Of a stretch of 64,000 nt of DNA, positions 1 to 17,944 are shown piece after piece. The position numbers were made by a program, and so were the translations under genes. The stretch is from Burkholderiales bacterium (GTDB lineage: Bacteria > Pseudomonadota > Gammaproteobacteria > Burkholderiales > Burkholderiaceae_E): NCBI GenBank assembly GCA_947487165.1, contig CANKWX010000003.1, positions 1 through 64,000 of the forward strand, read 5' to 3'. The notes below the pieces were generated by a model, which saw nothing but the letters and a program-made list of their open reading frames with translations, was not told the DNA's origin and made no database searches. Position 1 is the stretch's first letter; each line of letters opens with the position of its first letter.

Positions 1-20
1 AACCCCTCAACGACAAGTCG

Positions 21-830
21 ATGTCGATCACGATCAAAAACGAAACAGAAGTGGCCGCCATGCGGCTGGCCGGACGACTGGCCTCAGAGGTGCTCGACTT
101 CATCGGCCCGCATGTCAAGCATGGCGTGACCACCGGCGAGCTCGACACCTTATGTCACCAGTATATGGTCGAGGTCCAGCAGACCATCCCGGCACCGCTC
201 AACTATGCGCCGCCCGGTTACCGACCCTTTCCGAAATCGATCTGTACTTCCGTCAACCATCAGATCTGCCACGGCATACCGGGCGACAAGGTACTCAAGA
301 ACGGCGATGTCGTGAACATCGACATCACGGTCATCAAAGATGGTTTTCATGGCGACACCAGCCGGATGTTTTTCGTCGGGGAGCCCTCGATCGCTGCACG
401 CCGGCTGTGCGAAGTGACCTTCGAGTCGATGTGGCTGGGCATCGATCAGGTCAAGCCCGGCGCGACCATCGGCGATATCGGTCATGCCATCCAGCGTCAT
501 GCGGAAGGCGTGGGCTTTTCGATCGTGCGCGAATTCTGCGGCCACGGCATCGGCCGGCGGTTTCACGAAGATCCGCAGATCCTTCACTACGGCCGCCCGG
601 CCACCGGCGAGCGCTTGTTGCCCGGCATGATCTTCACCATCGAACCGATGGTCAACGCCGGTCGGCGCGAAATTCGCGAGATGTCCGATGGCTGGACCAT
701 CGTGACCAGGGATCACAGCCTGTCGGCCCAGTGGGAACACACCGTGTTGGTGACCGAAAGCGGCCATGAGGTCCTGACCGTGTCGGCCGCTTGCCCCGCG
801 AGGCCGAGCGCTCTGCCTGCGGCTGCGTAA
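21..830 (+). CDS. map: Methionine aminopeptidase, type I
   Basis: Removes the N-terminal methionine from nascent proteins in the cytoplasm. The 269-residue product has the full set of dinuclear-metal ligands of the pita-bread fold: D101 (VNIDITV), D112 (GDTSR), H175 (CGHGIG), E208 (FTIEPM) and E239 (QWEHT). The substrate-binding His is H84 in CHGIPG. Length and spacing fit the type Ia bacterial enzyme. The C-terminal 20 residues are Ala/Pro rich and lie beyond the catalytic fold. glnD follows on the same strand after a 72-bp gap, an order common in Burkholderiales. Only 20 bases precede the start, so the promoter is not visible. Confidence 0.97.
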   Translation: MSITIKNETEVAAMRLAGRLASEVLDFIGPHVKHGVTTGELDTLCHQYMVEVQQTIPAPLNYAPPGYRPFPKSICTSVNHQICHGIPGDKVLKNGDVVNIDITVIKDGFHGDTSRMFFVGEPSIAARRLCEVTFESMWLGIDQVKPGATIGDIGHAIQRHAEGVGFSIVREFCGHGIGRRFHEDPQILHYGRPATGERLLPGMIFTIEPMVNAGRREIREMSDGWTIVTRDHSLSAQWEHTVLVTESGHEVLTVSAACPARPSALPAAA

Positions 831-902
831 TCATGGACTGGCGCGACGGCACACAGGCAGACATGGCAACCGACGCGCTTTTCCCTGCGAAACCCTGATG
901 CG

Positions 903-3482
903 ATGAGCGACCCCAGGCCCTCTCAGCCGCCGAGCGATGCCGGCACGATGCGCGCCGAGTTGCGCAGGCAACGCGGCGAACTGATCGAGCGATTCAGGCA
1001 GCGTCCGGAAGTTCATCGCCTGCTGACCGGCATGGTCCGGATCACCGATCGCTGCCTGGTGACCCTCTGGCGAGACAGCGGCATGCCCACCGATTGCTGC
1101 CTGGCGGCGGTAGGCGGATATGGTCGCGGCGAGTTGCAGCCGCATTCCGATGTCGACCTGGTAATCCTGGTGCCCGATGCCGAGGCCGATCACCGGACCC
1201 AGAGCATCGAAAAATTCGTCGGCCAATGCTGGGATGTCGGCCTGGTGATCGGGCACAGCGTGCGCACCGTCGAACAGTGCCTGACCGAGGCCGCCATCGA
1301 TGTCACCGTCCAGACCAGCCTGCTGGAGAGGCGTTATCTGTGCGGCAGCCGCAGGATCTATCGCACGCTTGCCGAAAAGCTGCTGGCAGCCACCGACCCG
1401 CGAGCTTTTTATCACGGGAAAATGTTCGAGGTTCGACAGCGTCACGCCAAGTTTGCCGACACGCCCTACAGCCTCGAGCCGAATGTCAAGGAAAGCCCGG
1501 GCGGACTGCGCGACCTGCAATCCATCCGCTGGATCTCGCGCGCGGCCGGGCTCGGGCTCAACTGGTCGGGCATGGCCGAACGCGGCCTGATGACCACACG
1601 CGAAGCACGACTGCTCGCCAATGATGAGCGCCGACTCAAGGTCATACGGGCCTGGCTGCACATCATTTCGAATCGCCGTGAGGACCGCCTGGTCTTCGAC
1701 CTTCAGGCTCAGGTCGCGCAGGCCCAGGGCTTTGATGCGACCAATGCCCGAATCGCCAGCGAGCAGCTGATGCAGCGCTACTACCGGATCGCCAAGTCGG
1801 TCACCCAGCTCAGCACCCTGCTGCTGCAGAACCTCGAGGCCGAGCTGTTCCCGGAAAACGCCGGCGTCGCCAAGGCGATCGACGATGAATTTCAGAATAA
1901 TCGCGGGCTGCTCGATGTGGCCGACGACACCCTCTTCGCCCGCAAGCCGGCGGCGATCCTGCGTGCATTCCTGACCATGGAAAGCCACAGCGAACTGAGC
2001 GGCATGAGCGCCCGTACCCTGCGGGCGATCTGGCGCGAACGAGGCCGAATCGATGCGCGATTCCGCCGCGATCCCGAGAACCGCGCCGCTTTCCTGCGTA
2101 TTCTGCAAAGCGACGACGCGGTCACGCATGAGCTGCGGCGCATGAACCAGTGGTCGGTGCTCGGACGCTATCTGCCTGTCTTTCGTCGAATCGTCGGCCG
2201 GATGCAGCACGACCTCTTTCATGTCTACACCGTCGATCAGCACATCCTGATGGTGGTTCGCAATCTGCGTCGCTTCACCAAAGCCGAGCATGCGCACGAA
2301 TACCCGTTCTGCAGCCAGCTGATGGCGGGGTTCGAGCGCCGCTGGCTGCTCTACCTTGCGGCGCTTTTTCATGACATCGCGAAAGGGCGCGGCGGCGACC
2401 ACTCGTCCCTCGGCAGGCAGGACGCCCGGCGTTTCTGTCGTGCCCACGGCCTGTCTGCAGAAGACTGCGATCTGGTCGAGTTTCTGGTCGACCAGCACCT
2501 TGCCATGTCGCAGGTCGCTCAAAAGCAGGATCTGAGCGACCCCCAGACGATTGCCAGCTTCGCCGCGCGAGTCGGCTCGGAGCGGCGACTCACAGCGCTG
2601 TACCTGCTGACCGTGGCCGACATTCGGGGCACCAGTCCGCTCGTCTGGAATGCCTGGAAGGGCAAACTGCTCGAAGACCTTTACCGACTGACCCGCGATC
2701 TGCTGAGCGGGGAAGTCACCAGCCCCGACGAGCGCCTCGATGCCCGACACGCCGAGGCAAGACGACTGCTGAACCTGGCCGGCCTGGCCCCCGCCGCCTA
2801 TGCCGATTTCTGGAAGCGCCTCGAAATCGGCTACTTTCTTCGCAACGATCCGCAGGATGTCGCCTGGCACACGCAGGTGCTGCACCAGACCCCTGTGCCG
2901 GAGCATCCGGTGGTGCGCACGCGACTGTCGCCGATCGGTGCGGGTTTCCAGGTCGTGGCCTACCTGCCTGACCAGCCCGATCTGTTTGCCCGGATCTGCG
3001 GCTACTTCGACAGCAAGAATCTGTCGGTGCTCGATGCGCAGGTCCACACCACCAGCGACGGGCGTGCCCTCGACAGTTTTCTGGTGGTTGACCCCAGCCA
3101 CTCGTTTGAGTATCGCGACATCCTCTCGCTGGTCGAGGTCGAGCTCGCGGCGCGACTGACACAGCGCAAGCCGCTCGAAGCGCCGGTGCGCGGCCGACCG
3201 TCGCGGCGGTCACGCTACTTTCCGATCGCGCCGCAGGTCGACCTGCGACCCGACGATCGCGGCAATTGTTACCTGCTGTCGGTGGTCACCAACGACCGTA
3301 CCGGACTGCTCTATGGCATCGCCCGCGCACTGACCCGCCATGGCGTCAACCTTCAGGCCGCGCGCATCATGACACTGGGCGAACGGGTCGAGGATGTCTT
3401 TCTGATCGAAGGGCCAACGCTCGCCAATGCACGCCAGCAGATCCAGCTTGAAAACGACCTTCTGGCGGCAATGCAGGATTGA
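903..3482 (+). CDS. glnD: Bifunctional PII uridylyltransferase / uridylyl-removing enzyme
   Basis: Senses glutamine and adds or removes UMP on PII signal proteins, setting nitrogen status. The 859-residue product shows the four expected modules. The nucleotidyltransferase domain has GGYGRGEL at 71-78 followed by the metal-binding D83 and D85. A linker follows, then an HD domain (about 435-560) with HDIAKGRGGDHS. Two C-terminal ACT domains lie at about 690-770 and 800-859, the second around RTGLLYGIARAL. The length matches the family. It probably shares transcripts with map. It ends 16 bp from the convergent def stop. Confidence 0.96.
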   Translation: MSDPRPSQPPSDAGTMRAELRRQRGELIERFRQRPEVHRLLTGMVRITDRCLVTLWRDSGMPTDCCLAAVGGYGRGELQPHSDVDLVILVPDAEADHRTQSIEKFVGQCWDVGLVIGHSVRTVEQCLTEAAIDVTVQTSLLERRYLCGSRRIYRTLAEKLLAATDPRAFYHGKMFEVRQRHAKFADTPYSLEPNVKESPGGLRDLQSIRWISRAAGLGLNWSGMAERGLMTTREARLLANDERRLKVIRAWLHIISNRREDRLVFDLQAQVAQAQGFDATNARIASEQLMQRYYRIAKSVTQLSTLLLQNLEAELFPENAGVAKAIDDEFQNNRGLLDVADDTLFARKPAAILRAFLTMESHSELSGMSARTLRAIWRERGRIDARFRRDPENRAAFLRILQSDDAVTHELRRMNQWSVLGRYLPVFRRIVGRMQHDLFHVYTVDQHILMVVRNLRRFTKAEHAHEYPFCSQLMAGFERRWLLYLAALFHDIAKGRGGDHSSLGRQDARRFCRAHGLSAEDCDLVEFLVDQHLAMSQVAQKQDLSDPQTIASFAARVGSERRLTALYLLTVADIRGTSPLVWNAWKGKLLEDLYRLTRDLLSGEVTSPDERLDARHAEARRLLNLAGLAPAAYADFWKRLEIGYFLRNDPQDVAWHTQVLHQTPVPEHPVVRTRLSPIGAGFQVVAYLPDQPDLFARICGYFDSKNLSVLDAQVHTTSDGRALDSFLVVDPSHSFEYRDILSLVEVELAARLTQRKPLEAPVRGRPSRRSRYFPIAPQVDLRPDDRGNCYLLSVVTNDRTGLLYGIARALTRHGVNLQAARIMTLGERVEDVFLIEGPTLANARQQIQLENDLLAAMQD

Positions 3483-3498
3483 TCCAGGCAGCGGGACC

Positions 3499-4029
3499 TC
3501 AGTCGTCGCTCAGCGTCCGCCCGGGAAAGAGCACCTCGGTGAAGCCGAATCGGGTCAGGTCACGAATGCGCCGGGGATAGAGAATGCCATCGAGGTGGTC
3601 GCATTCGTGCTGCACGACGCGGGCGTGAAAATCGCTCGCGGTGCGGTCAATCGACTGGCCATTCGCATCGTAGCCCCGATACCGGATATGACTGAAGCGC
3701 GGCACCCAGCCTCGCATTCCGGGCACAGACAAACAACCTTCCCAGCCCTCCTCCTCATGCGGGGAAAGCGCCTCAATCACCGGATTGATCAGCACCGTCT
3801 GCGGGACAGCGTCGGCATCGGGATAGTTCGGATGCGACGCGATGCCGAAGATCACAACCCGCAGATCGATCCCGATCTGGGGTGCGGCGATCCCGGCACC
3901 ATCGCGCGCCGCCATGGTGTCGAACAGATCGTCGATCAGGGCGCGCAACTGCGGCGAGCCGAAGTCGGTCACCGGGCGCGCCACCCGCAGCAGCCGCGGA
4001 TCGCCCATTTTCAGCACATCGCGAATCAT
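3499..4029 (-). CDS. def: Peptide deformylase
   Basis: Removes the formyl group from the N-terminal fMet of new proteins, acting before methionine aminopeptidase. The 176-residue product has the three family motifs: [10 protein letters not shown] (44-53), EGCLS with the metal ligand C99, and HECDHL with H141, E142 and H145. The start overlaps the mtnP stop in an ATGA junction, so it is the last gene of the minus-strand run smc-zipA-ligA-galU-mtnP-def. Housekeeping def is often next to fmt, which is absent here, so a second deformylase elsewhere in the genome is possible. All catalytic residues are present. Confidence 0.96.
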   Translation of the reverse strand: MIRDVLKMGDPRLLRVARPVTDFGSPQLRALIDDLFDTMAARDGAGIAAPQIGIDLRVVIFGIASHPNYPDADAVPQTVLINPVIEALSPHEEEGWEGCLSVPGMRGWVPRFSHIRYRGYDANGQSIDRTASDFHARVVQHECDHLDGILYPRRIRDLTRFGFTEVLFPGRTLSDD

Positions 4030-4808
4030 GCCGCGTCGGCCTTGCTGCCCCTCTCTGCTGCCGATCCTGCCGGCGCACGCAGGCAGGCTGACAGAATCCG
4101 GCGGACACGCTCCATGGCGAGTTCCATCACAACGCCGATGGCCTCAAGGGAAATCGCCTGCGCGCTCTCGCCGATACCGGCCGCATGATTGGCCACGACC
4201 GCCAGGGCACCGTAGGGCAATTCGAGTTCTCGTGCCAGCGCCGCTTCCGGCATGCCGGTCATGCCCACCAGATCACAGCCATCACGCTGCATTCGGCGAA
4301 TCTCGGCGGCGGTTTCGAGGCGCGGGCCCGGAGTGCAACCATAGGTAGCGCCAAGCGCGACGGTTTCACCGATCGCGCGGGCCGCTTCGGCATAGCGCGC
4401 GCGCACGCTCTCGGAATAGGGATGGGTGAAATCGATATGGGTCACCGGGTCATCGGGCCCCTCGAAAAAACTTCCTTTTCGCCCGCTGGTGTAATCGATG
4501 ATCTGATCGGGAATGACCAGCGCTCCCGGCCCGAGATCTGCGCGAATGCCGCCCACTGTGGCCACCGCCAGCACCTGCGTGGCACCCACCTCGCGCAGTG
4601 CCCACAGGTTGGCGCGATAGTTGATTTCGTGCGGCGCGATGGTGTGGCCGTAGCCGTGTCGCGCCAGAAAGACCACCTCGACACCCTCAATCGCACCGAA
4701 TGTCAGGGCACAGGAGGGATCGCCATAAGGCGTGCGGACCACCTCGCGCCGCCGACGCTCAAGGTCAGTCAGATTGGCCAGACCGCTGCCGCCAATGATT
4801 GCGAACAT
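4026..4808 (-). CDS. mtnP: S-methyl-5'-thioinosine / S-methyl-5'-thioadenosine phosphorylase family
   Basis: Phosphorolytic purine-nucleoside enzyme of the MTA salvage pathway. The 260-residue product has the phosphate-binding start IIGGSGL, the [19 protein letters not shown] segment and the [18 protein letters not shown] block. The segment facing the purine base reads VVANHAAG. In MTA phosphorylases this position carries aspartates that recognise the 6-amino group; the Asn form resembles the Pseudomonas S-methyl-5'-thioinosine phosphorylase. Preference for methylthioinosine is therefore likely but is inferred from that single segment. It lies 3 bp after galU and overlaps def by 4 bp. Confidence 0.87.
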   Translation of the reverse strand: MFAIIGGSGLANLTDLERRRREVVRTPYGDPSCALTFGAIEGVEVVFLARHGYGHTIAPHEINYRANLWALREVGATQVLAVATVGGIRADLGPGALVIPDQIIDYTSGRKGSFFEGPDDPVTHIDFTHPYSESVRARYAEAARAIGETVALGATYGCTPGPRLETAAEIRRMQRDGCDLVGMTGMPEAALARELELPYGALAVVANHAAGIGESAQAISLEAIGVVMELAMERVRRILSACLRAPAGSAAERGSKADAA

Positions 4809-4811
4809 CGA

Positions 4812-9130
<4,319 letters not shown>

Positions 9131-9134
<4 letters not shown>

Positions 9135-12100
9135 GCAGCCTCCGCAAAGCGTGTTGCAGCATCGATATCAACCGCGACGATGCGCGAAACGCCGCGCTCC
9201 TGCATCGTGACACCGACCAGTTGCTGGGCAAGTTCCATGGCGATCTTGTTGTGGGTAATAAACAGGAACTGCGTCTGGTCGGACATGCGCCTGACCATGT
9301 TGCAGTAGCGCTCGGTATTGGCATCGTCGAGCGGCGCATCGACCTCGTCAAGCAGGCAGAAAGGTGCCGGATTCAACTGGAAAAGGGCAAATACCAGCGC
9401 GATCGCAGTCAGCGCCTTTTCGCCGCCCGACAGCAGATGAACCGAGCTGTTGCGCTTGCCGGGAGGCTGCGCAACCACGCTCACGCCCGAATCGAGAATT
9501 TCTTCACCGGTCAGTACCAGACGCGCCTCGCCGCCACCAAAAAGCTCGGGAAACAGCGTACCGAAATGGCGGTTGACCGAATCGAAGGTGTCCTGCAGCA
9601 GCGTGCGGGTCTCGCGATCGATCCGGCGGATCGCATCTTCGAGTGTCGCCATTGCCTCGTTCAGATCGCTGCACTGGGCATCGAGAAAGGTTTTTCGCTC
9701 GCGCGACGTGGTGAGCTCGTCGAGGGCTGCCAGGTTGACCGCACCGAGTGCTGCGATCGCATTGACCAGACGGGTGACCTCGCCCTGCAGCCAGGAGGGC
9801 TTGGGAGCCTGCGCAAAGCTCGCCCGCAAGGCCTCGGTGTCTATCTCGGCCTGCGCCAGCTGCTCGGCAAACTGATCGGCGCCCAGGCGCGCGGCTTGCT
9901 CTTTGAGCTGAAGCTCGGTGAGCTGGTCGCGAAGCGGCTGCTGACTGCGTTCGTGGCCCAGGCGCAGTTCGTCCTGTTCGCGCATGGTCGCGGTCAGCGA
10001 ATCGAGCCGCGCACGCACTTCGGAAAGCGCCGACTCGCAGCGTACGCGTTGCTCGAGCGCCTGCTGCAGACCACCGCGAGCGGCCTCGGCCGACAGGGCA
10101 TCGAGTCGGATCTGCAAACCCGCGGCCTCGGTTTGCGATTGGGTAATGATCTGCAGCGATTGCTCGGCCTGCTCACGCAAGGACTGGCTTCGCGCCTCGA
10201 TCGAGCGGGCGGCAAACGCCGCCTCACGCTCGTCGCGTTCGATGTCACGCAGGGTGTCTCGGGCCGCCGACAGGCCAGCCTCGGCATCCTCATAAGCTGA
10301 CCGGCAGTTCTCGAGCGCCTCCTGATGATCGGCCAGCAGCAGGTCGAGCGACTCGAACCGGGCCACCTCTTCGGCGATGGCGTTTTCGCGGGTGGCCTGC
10401 TGTGTGGTGACCTCGGCCAGGTCGGCGTCGAGACGGCTGCGATCGGCCTGAGCACGCTGGACCTGCTGGGCGCAACGCTCGGTATCGAGCCGCAAACTCG
10501 CTGCCTGGCGGACCGACTGCGACAGCGCCTCGCGGTCGGTGCCGACCCGGTTGCGCGCCTCAGCCGCAGCAGCCTCGGCCCGCGCGGCCAATGAGCGCGC
10601 CTCATCAGCGATGAGCTCGAGCGCCCGGTGCTCGCGCTCGAGATGCTCGAGTTCCTGCTGGCGGGCGAGCACCCCGTCCTGCTCGGCATCCATGGCATAG
10701 AGCTGCACGCCGAAGCGACCCACCACATGCCCGCTGCGAAGCACGAATTGACCGCCAACAGGCAATCGCGCCCGATCGCGAATCGCCTCTGACCCGGACT
10801 CGGCGCAATAGCTGCCATGCAGCCAGTCGTCGAGCAAGGCGCGAACCTGTGCATCGGCGGTGTGCACCTGACCGGACAGCGGCACCAGGCCATCGGGCGG
10901 CACGATTGCAGCCATCGCGGGCGCGGGCGAAAAAAACCCGACCTTGGCCGGCGGGCGTTCATCGAGCAGGCCTGACAGGGATTCGATGCGACCGACCTCG
11001 AGCGCCTGAACCCGCTCGCGCAGCACCGATTCGATCGCCGACTCCCAGCCGGGCTCGATGCGCAAGCGCTGCCAGAGCCTGCGCAACTGGTCGAGTCCAT
11101 GACGAAGCAACCAGGGTGCGGTCGCCGCCCCGGTCAGGGTACGTTCCTGGATCTGACGCAGGGCATTGATCCGGGCGTCGACCTGCGACAGCCGCGATTG
11201 CGCCTCCCGGAGTGCTTCCTGCGCAGGCGCACGCATGCCATCGAGCTCAGCCCACCGTGACTCGGTCTGGGCGAAACGCTCGCCAGCCTCTTCTTCGATC
11301 GCCTCGGCCTCGGCCAGACGCTGCTGCAAGGCTTCGAGCTCAGCAACCGGCGCGGCTTCGACCCGCGCCTTGGCATCGCGCAGCCGATCTTCCCGACTGC
11401 CAAGATCACGCAGCGCCTCCTCGTGGCCACGCTGGCGGGTGGCAACCACCTGCAACTGCTGCGAGGTCTCGGCCGCCTGGGTGCGCGCACGCTCGAGGGC
11501 CTCGCGAGCATCGGCGAGCGCATCTTCTAGCATCGGCAGGCCGGCACCGGCGTCGTCGAGCCGCACCGCAAAGGCCTCCTGTCGCTCCTGCGCCACGGCC
11601 TGTGCTTCTTCATTGCGATCGAGCGCGTCACGCGCCTGAAGCTCGCGCTCACGCGCGGCGTCGGCCGCAAGCGCCAGCGCCGCAAGCCGCTCGCGCAACT
11701 GCGCCTGCGAGTCGGTCACGAAGCGGATTTCGCCCTCGAGCCGCGCCACCTCGGTCTGCGCCTCGTAGTAAGCGCCCTGCGCGCGATGCACATCGTCGCT
11801 GGTCTGGTAATGCGCGGCCCGCAAAGCCTCAAGCTGCGCCTCGACCGAGCGCTGGGCCGTGCGCTGCGCTTCGATCTCATTGACCGCTTCGGCGACCAAG
11901 CGGGCAATCCGCGCCTGCTCGACCAGCGCTTCGTCGCGGCGCACCAGCCAGAGCATGTGCTGTTTGGTTTCGCGCTCGGCATCGAGCGCCCGGTACTCGC
12001 GCGCCACCTCGGCCTGGCGCTCGAGCTTGTCGATCTGGGTGCCGAGCTCGCGCAGGACGTCGTCGACCCGGGTCAGATTGTCGCGGGTATCGGCCAGCCG

Positions 12101-12646
12101 GTTCTCAGTTTCGCGGCGTCGCTCCTTGTAGCGCGACACGCCAGCGGCTTCCTCCAGGAAGACTCGCAACTCTTCAGGCTTGGCCTCGATGATCCGGGCA
12201 ACCGTGCCCTGTCCGATGATGGCGTAGGCGCGAGGCCCGAGGCCGGTGCCCAGAAACATGTCGTGGACGTCCTTGCGCCGGACAGTCTGGTTGTTGATGA
12301 GGTAACTGGACTGCCCGTCACGGGTCAACACGCGTTTGACCGAGACCTCGGCATAGACGGCCCAGGCGCCGCCAAGTCGCGACATCGCATTGTCGAAGAT
12401 CAGCTCGACGCTGGCCCGCCCCGACTGCTTGCGCTCGGAGGACCCGTTGAAGATCACGTCCTGCATCGACTCGCCGCGCAGTTCGGAGGCCCGTGATTCA
12501 CCGAGCACCCACCTGACGGCATCCATGATGTTGGACTTGCCGCAGCCGTTGGGGCCGACCACGCCGACCAGCTGACTCGGTACCTCGAAGGCAGTCGGAT
12601 CGACGAATGATTTGAAGCCGGCGAGCTTGATCTGTTTCAGACGCAC
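9131..12646 (-). CDS. smc: Chromosome segregation protein SMC
   Basis: Condensin ATPase that organises and helps segregate the chromosome. The 1171-residue product has an N-terminal Walker A (GPNGCGKSN, 31-39), long coiled coils either side of a hinge (roughly 510-660), and a C-terminal ABC signature LSGGEKALTAIALVFALFQ followed by Walker B CLLDEVDAPLDDAN. The start codon is GTG, giving MRLKQIKLAGFKSFVDP, the classic SMC N-terminus. It is the first gene of a six-gene minus-strand run. Two exact tandem 13-bp copies lie directly upstream of the start. ScpA and ScpB are not in the window. Confidence 0.97.
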
Positions 12647-12651
12647 GGAAA

Positions 12652-12677
12652 CGCTCAGTCTGCCCGCTCAGTCTGCC
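12652..12677 (-). repeat. Tandem 13-bp repeat in the smc leader
   Basis: Two exact head-to-tail copies, reading GGCAGACTGAGCG on the minus strand (12677-12665 and 12664-12652), end 5 bases before the GTG start of smc. The weak purine-rich stretch that could serve as ribosome-binding site (GAGCG) lies in the copy nearer the start. It may be a recent slippage duplication. Confidence 0.85.
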
Positions 12678-12751
12678 TGAATAAAGCGCGGTCGATCGGG
12701 GCGAAAGGATGGTTGAGGCGAAATGACAGGCCCGGGGCAGCGGCCCTGCAA

Positions 12752-12779
12752 GGACCCCGCTTCAGGGTCCGCGTATACT
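12752..12779 (+). promoter_or_regulatory. Putative queF promoter with an adjoining hairpin
   Basis: A TATACT -10 hexamer lies at 12774-12779, 34 bases before the queF start. Just upstream is an inverted repeat GGACCC / GGGTCC (12752-12757 and 12765-12770). No good -35 is visible, so the promoter may need an activator, or the repeat may be an operator. No preQ1 riboswitch fold was recognised in the short leader. Confidence 0.4.
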
Positions 12780-12813
12780 ACCACCGCGTCATCAACCTCC
12801 CCGGAGACGCCGG

Positions 12814-13233
12814 ATGCCCAGCGCACCGTCAACCAAGCTAGAGACGTTCCCAAACCCCGCTCCTGAACGCGATTACGTCGTTCACATCGAGGCCCCCGAA
12901 TTCACCTGCCTGTGCCCCCTCACCGGTCAGCCAGACTTCGCCACGCTCACGCTCGACTACATCCCCGATCGGGCCAATCTCGAGCTCAAGGCACTTAAAC
13001 TCTATCTCTGGTCGTATCGCGACCAGGGGGCCTTTCATGAAGCGGTCAGCAACCGAATTCTCGACGAGATGGTCAAGGCCACCAAACCGCGTTTCATGAG
13101 GTTGACCGCCCGCTGGTACGTGCGGGGCGGGATCTTCACCACGGTCGTGGCCGAACACCGAAAACGCGGCTTCAAACCTCAGGCACGAGTCGATCTGGGC
13201 GCATTTCCAGTCGAATCGACGATGCGCGGCTGA
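12814..13233 (+). CDS. queF: NADPH-dependent 7-cyano-7-deazaguanine reductase, type I
   Basis: Reduces the nitrile preQ0 to the amine preQ1 in queuosine biosynthesis. The 139-residue length marks the short, single-domain type I (YkvM-like) enzyme rather than the long type II. Visible motifs are [15 protein letters not shown], which includes the active-site cysteine that attacks preQ0, then a conserved Asp/Glu region and the substrate segment [20 protein letters not shown]. The start is supported by a GGAG 7 bases upstream. It is divergent from smc and begins the plus-strand run. Confidence 0.94.
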   Translation: MPSAPSTKLETFPNPAPERDYVVHIEAPEFTCLCPLTGQPDFATLTLDYIPDRANLELKALKLYLWSYRDQGAFHEAVSNRILDEMVKATKPRFMRLTARWYVRGGIFTTVVAEHRKRGFKPQARVDLGAFPVESTMRG

Positions 13234-13308
13234 GATCGAGCGACGCCGCCACCGAATCATCCTGCTTACCCCCCTCAATCACGCTTTTTTCGACTATCCA
13301 ATCCCGCC

Positions 13309-14127
13309 ATGAGCTCATTGCAATCCACCATCGAACAGGCCTGGGAAGACCGCGCCGCGCTCAACCCGGCCAACACCCCGGCTGCCATCCGCGAGGCGGT
13401 CAGTCATGTCATCACCGAACTCGACTCTGGCCGACTGCGGGTCGCCGAGAAGCATGCCGGCGAATGGCTGGTGCATCAGTGGGTCAAAAAGGCGGTGCTG
13501 CTGTCGTTTCGACTCGATGACAATCGGCCGATCGTCTCGGGCGGCCTTCAGTTTTATGACAAGGTGCCAACCAAATTCGAGGGCTGGAGTGCCGAGGACT
13601 TCGCCCGGGGCGGCTTTCGGGTCGTCCCGCCGGCGGTCGCGCGACGCGGCAGTTTCATCGGGCGCAATGTCGTATTGATGCCGTCCTACGTCAACATTGG
13701 CGCCTATGTCGATGAAGGGACCATGGTTGACACCTGGGCGACGGTCGGTTCGTGTGCCCAGATCGGGCGCAACGTGCATCTTTCGGGTGGTGTGGGCATT
13801 GGCGGAGTACTCGAACCCCTGCAGGCCAACCCGACAATCATCGAGGACAACTGCTTTATCGGCGCCCGCTCCGAGGTGGTCGAGGGCGTGATCGTTGAAG
13901 AGAACTCGGTACTGTCGATGGGTGTTTTTTTGAGTCAGAGCACGCGCATCGTTGACCGGGCGACCGGCGAGATTACTTACGGCCGCGTGCCGGCCGGCTC
14001 GGTCGTGGTGCCCGGCTCGATGCCTTCGAGCGGCGGGGTGAGCCTCGCCTGCGCGGTCATCGTCAAGCGTGTCGACGCCCAAACCCGTGCCAAGACAGCC
14101 ATCAACGAACTGCTGCGAGGCGACTGA
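13309..14127 (+). CDS. dapD: 2,3,4,5-tetrahydropyridine-2,6-dicarboxylate N-succinyltransferase
   Basis: Succinylates tetrahydrodipicolinate in the succinylase branch of diaminopimelate/lysine synthesis. The 272-residue product has the N-terminal helical domain ([17 protein letters not shown]), the DapD core [10 protein letters not shown], and a left-handed beta-helix of hexapeptide repeats (about 100-235) including [20 protein letters not shown]. Length is typical. dapE, the later desuccinylase of the same branch, is downstream. A TTTTTT run lies about 20 bp before the start. Confidence 0.96.
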   Translation: MSSLQSTIEQAWEDRAALNPANTPAAIREAVSHVITELDSGRLRVAEKHAGEWLVHQWVKKAVLLSFRLDDNRPIVSGGLQFYDKVPTKFEGWSAEDFARGGFRVVPPAVARRGSFIGRNVVLMPSYVNIGAYVDEGTMVDTWATVGSCAQIGRNVHLSGGVGIGGVLEPLQANPTIIEDNCFIGARSEVVEGVIVEENSVLSMGVFLSQSTRIVDRATGEITYGRVPAGSVVVPGSMPSSGGVSLACAVIVKRVDAQTRAKTAINELLRGD

Positions 14128-14233
14128 CCGTCTCCTCAACCCTCCCACAACATCCCTGACACTGTTTTGTTCACTTTAATCCGCGGCATGAGCCAATCCA
14201 TATCCGGCAAGGTGCCACCAGGGAGTCTGATCG

Positions 14234-17940
<3,707 letters not shown>

Positions 17941-17944
<4 letters not shown>

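Noticed and set aside
831-3101. 756-codon open frame on the minus strand opposite glnD
   Set aside because: It mirrors the codon structure of glnD, which has every family motif. High GC at third positions suppresses stop codons on the other strand. The translation has no recognisable domain.
12647-12813. preQ1 riboswitch before queF
   Set aside because: The leader after the -10 is only about 28 bases and shows no preQ1 pseudoknot pattern; only a simple hairpin lies further upstream.
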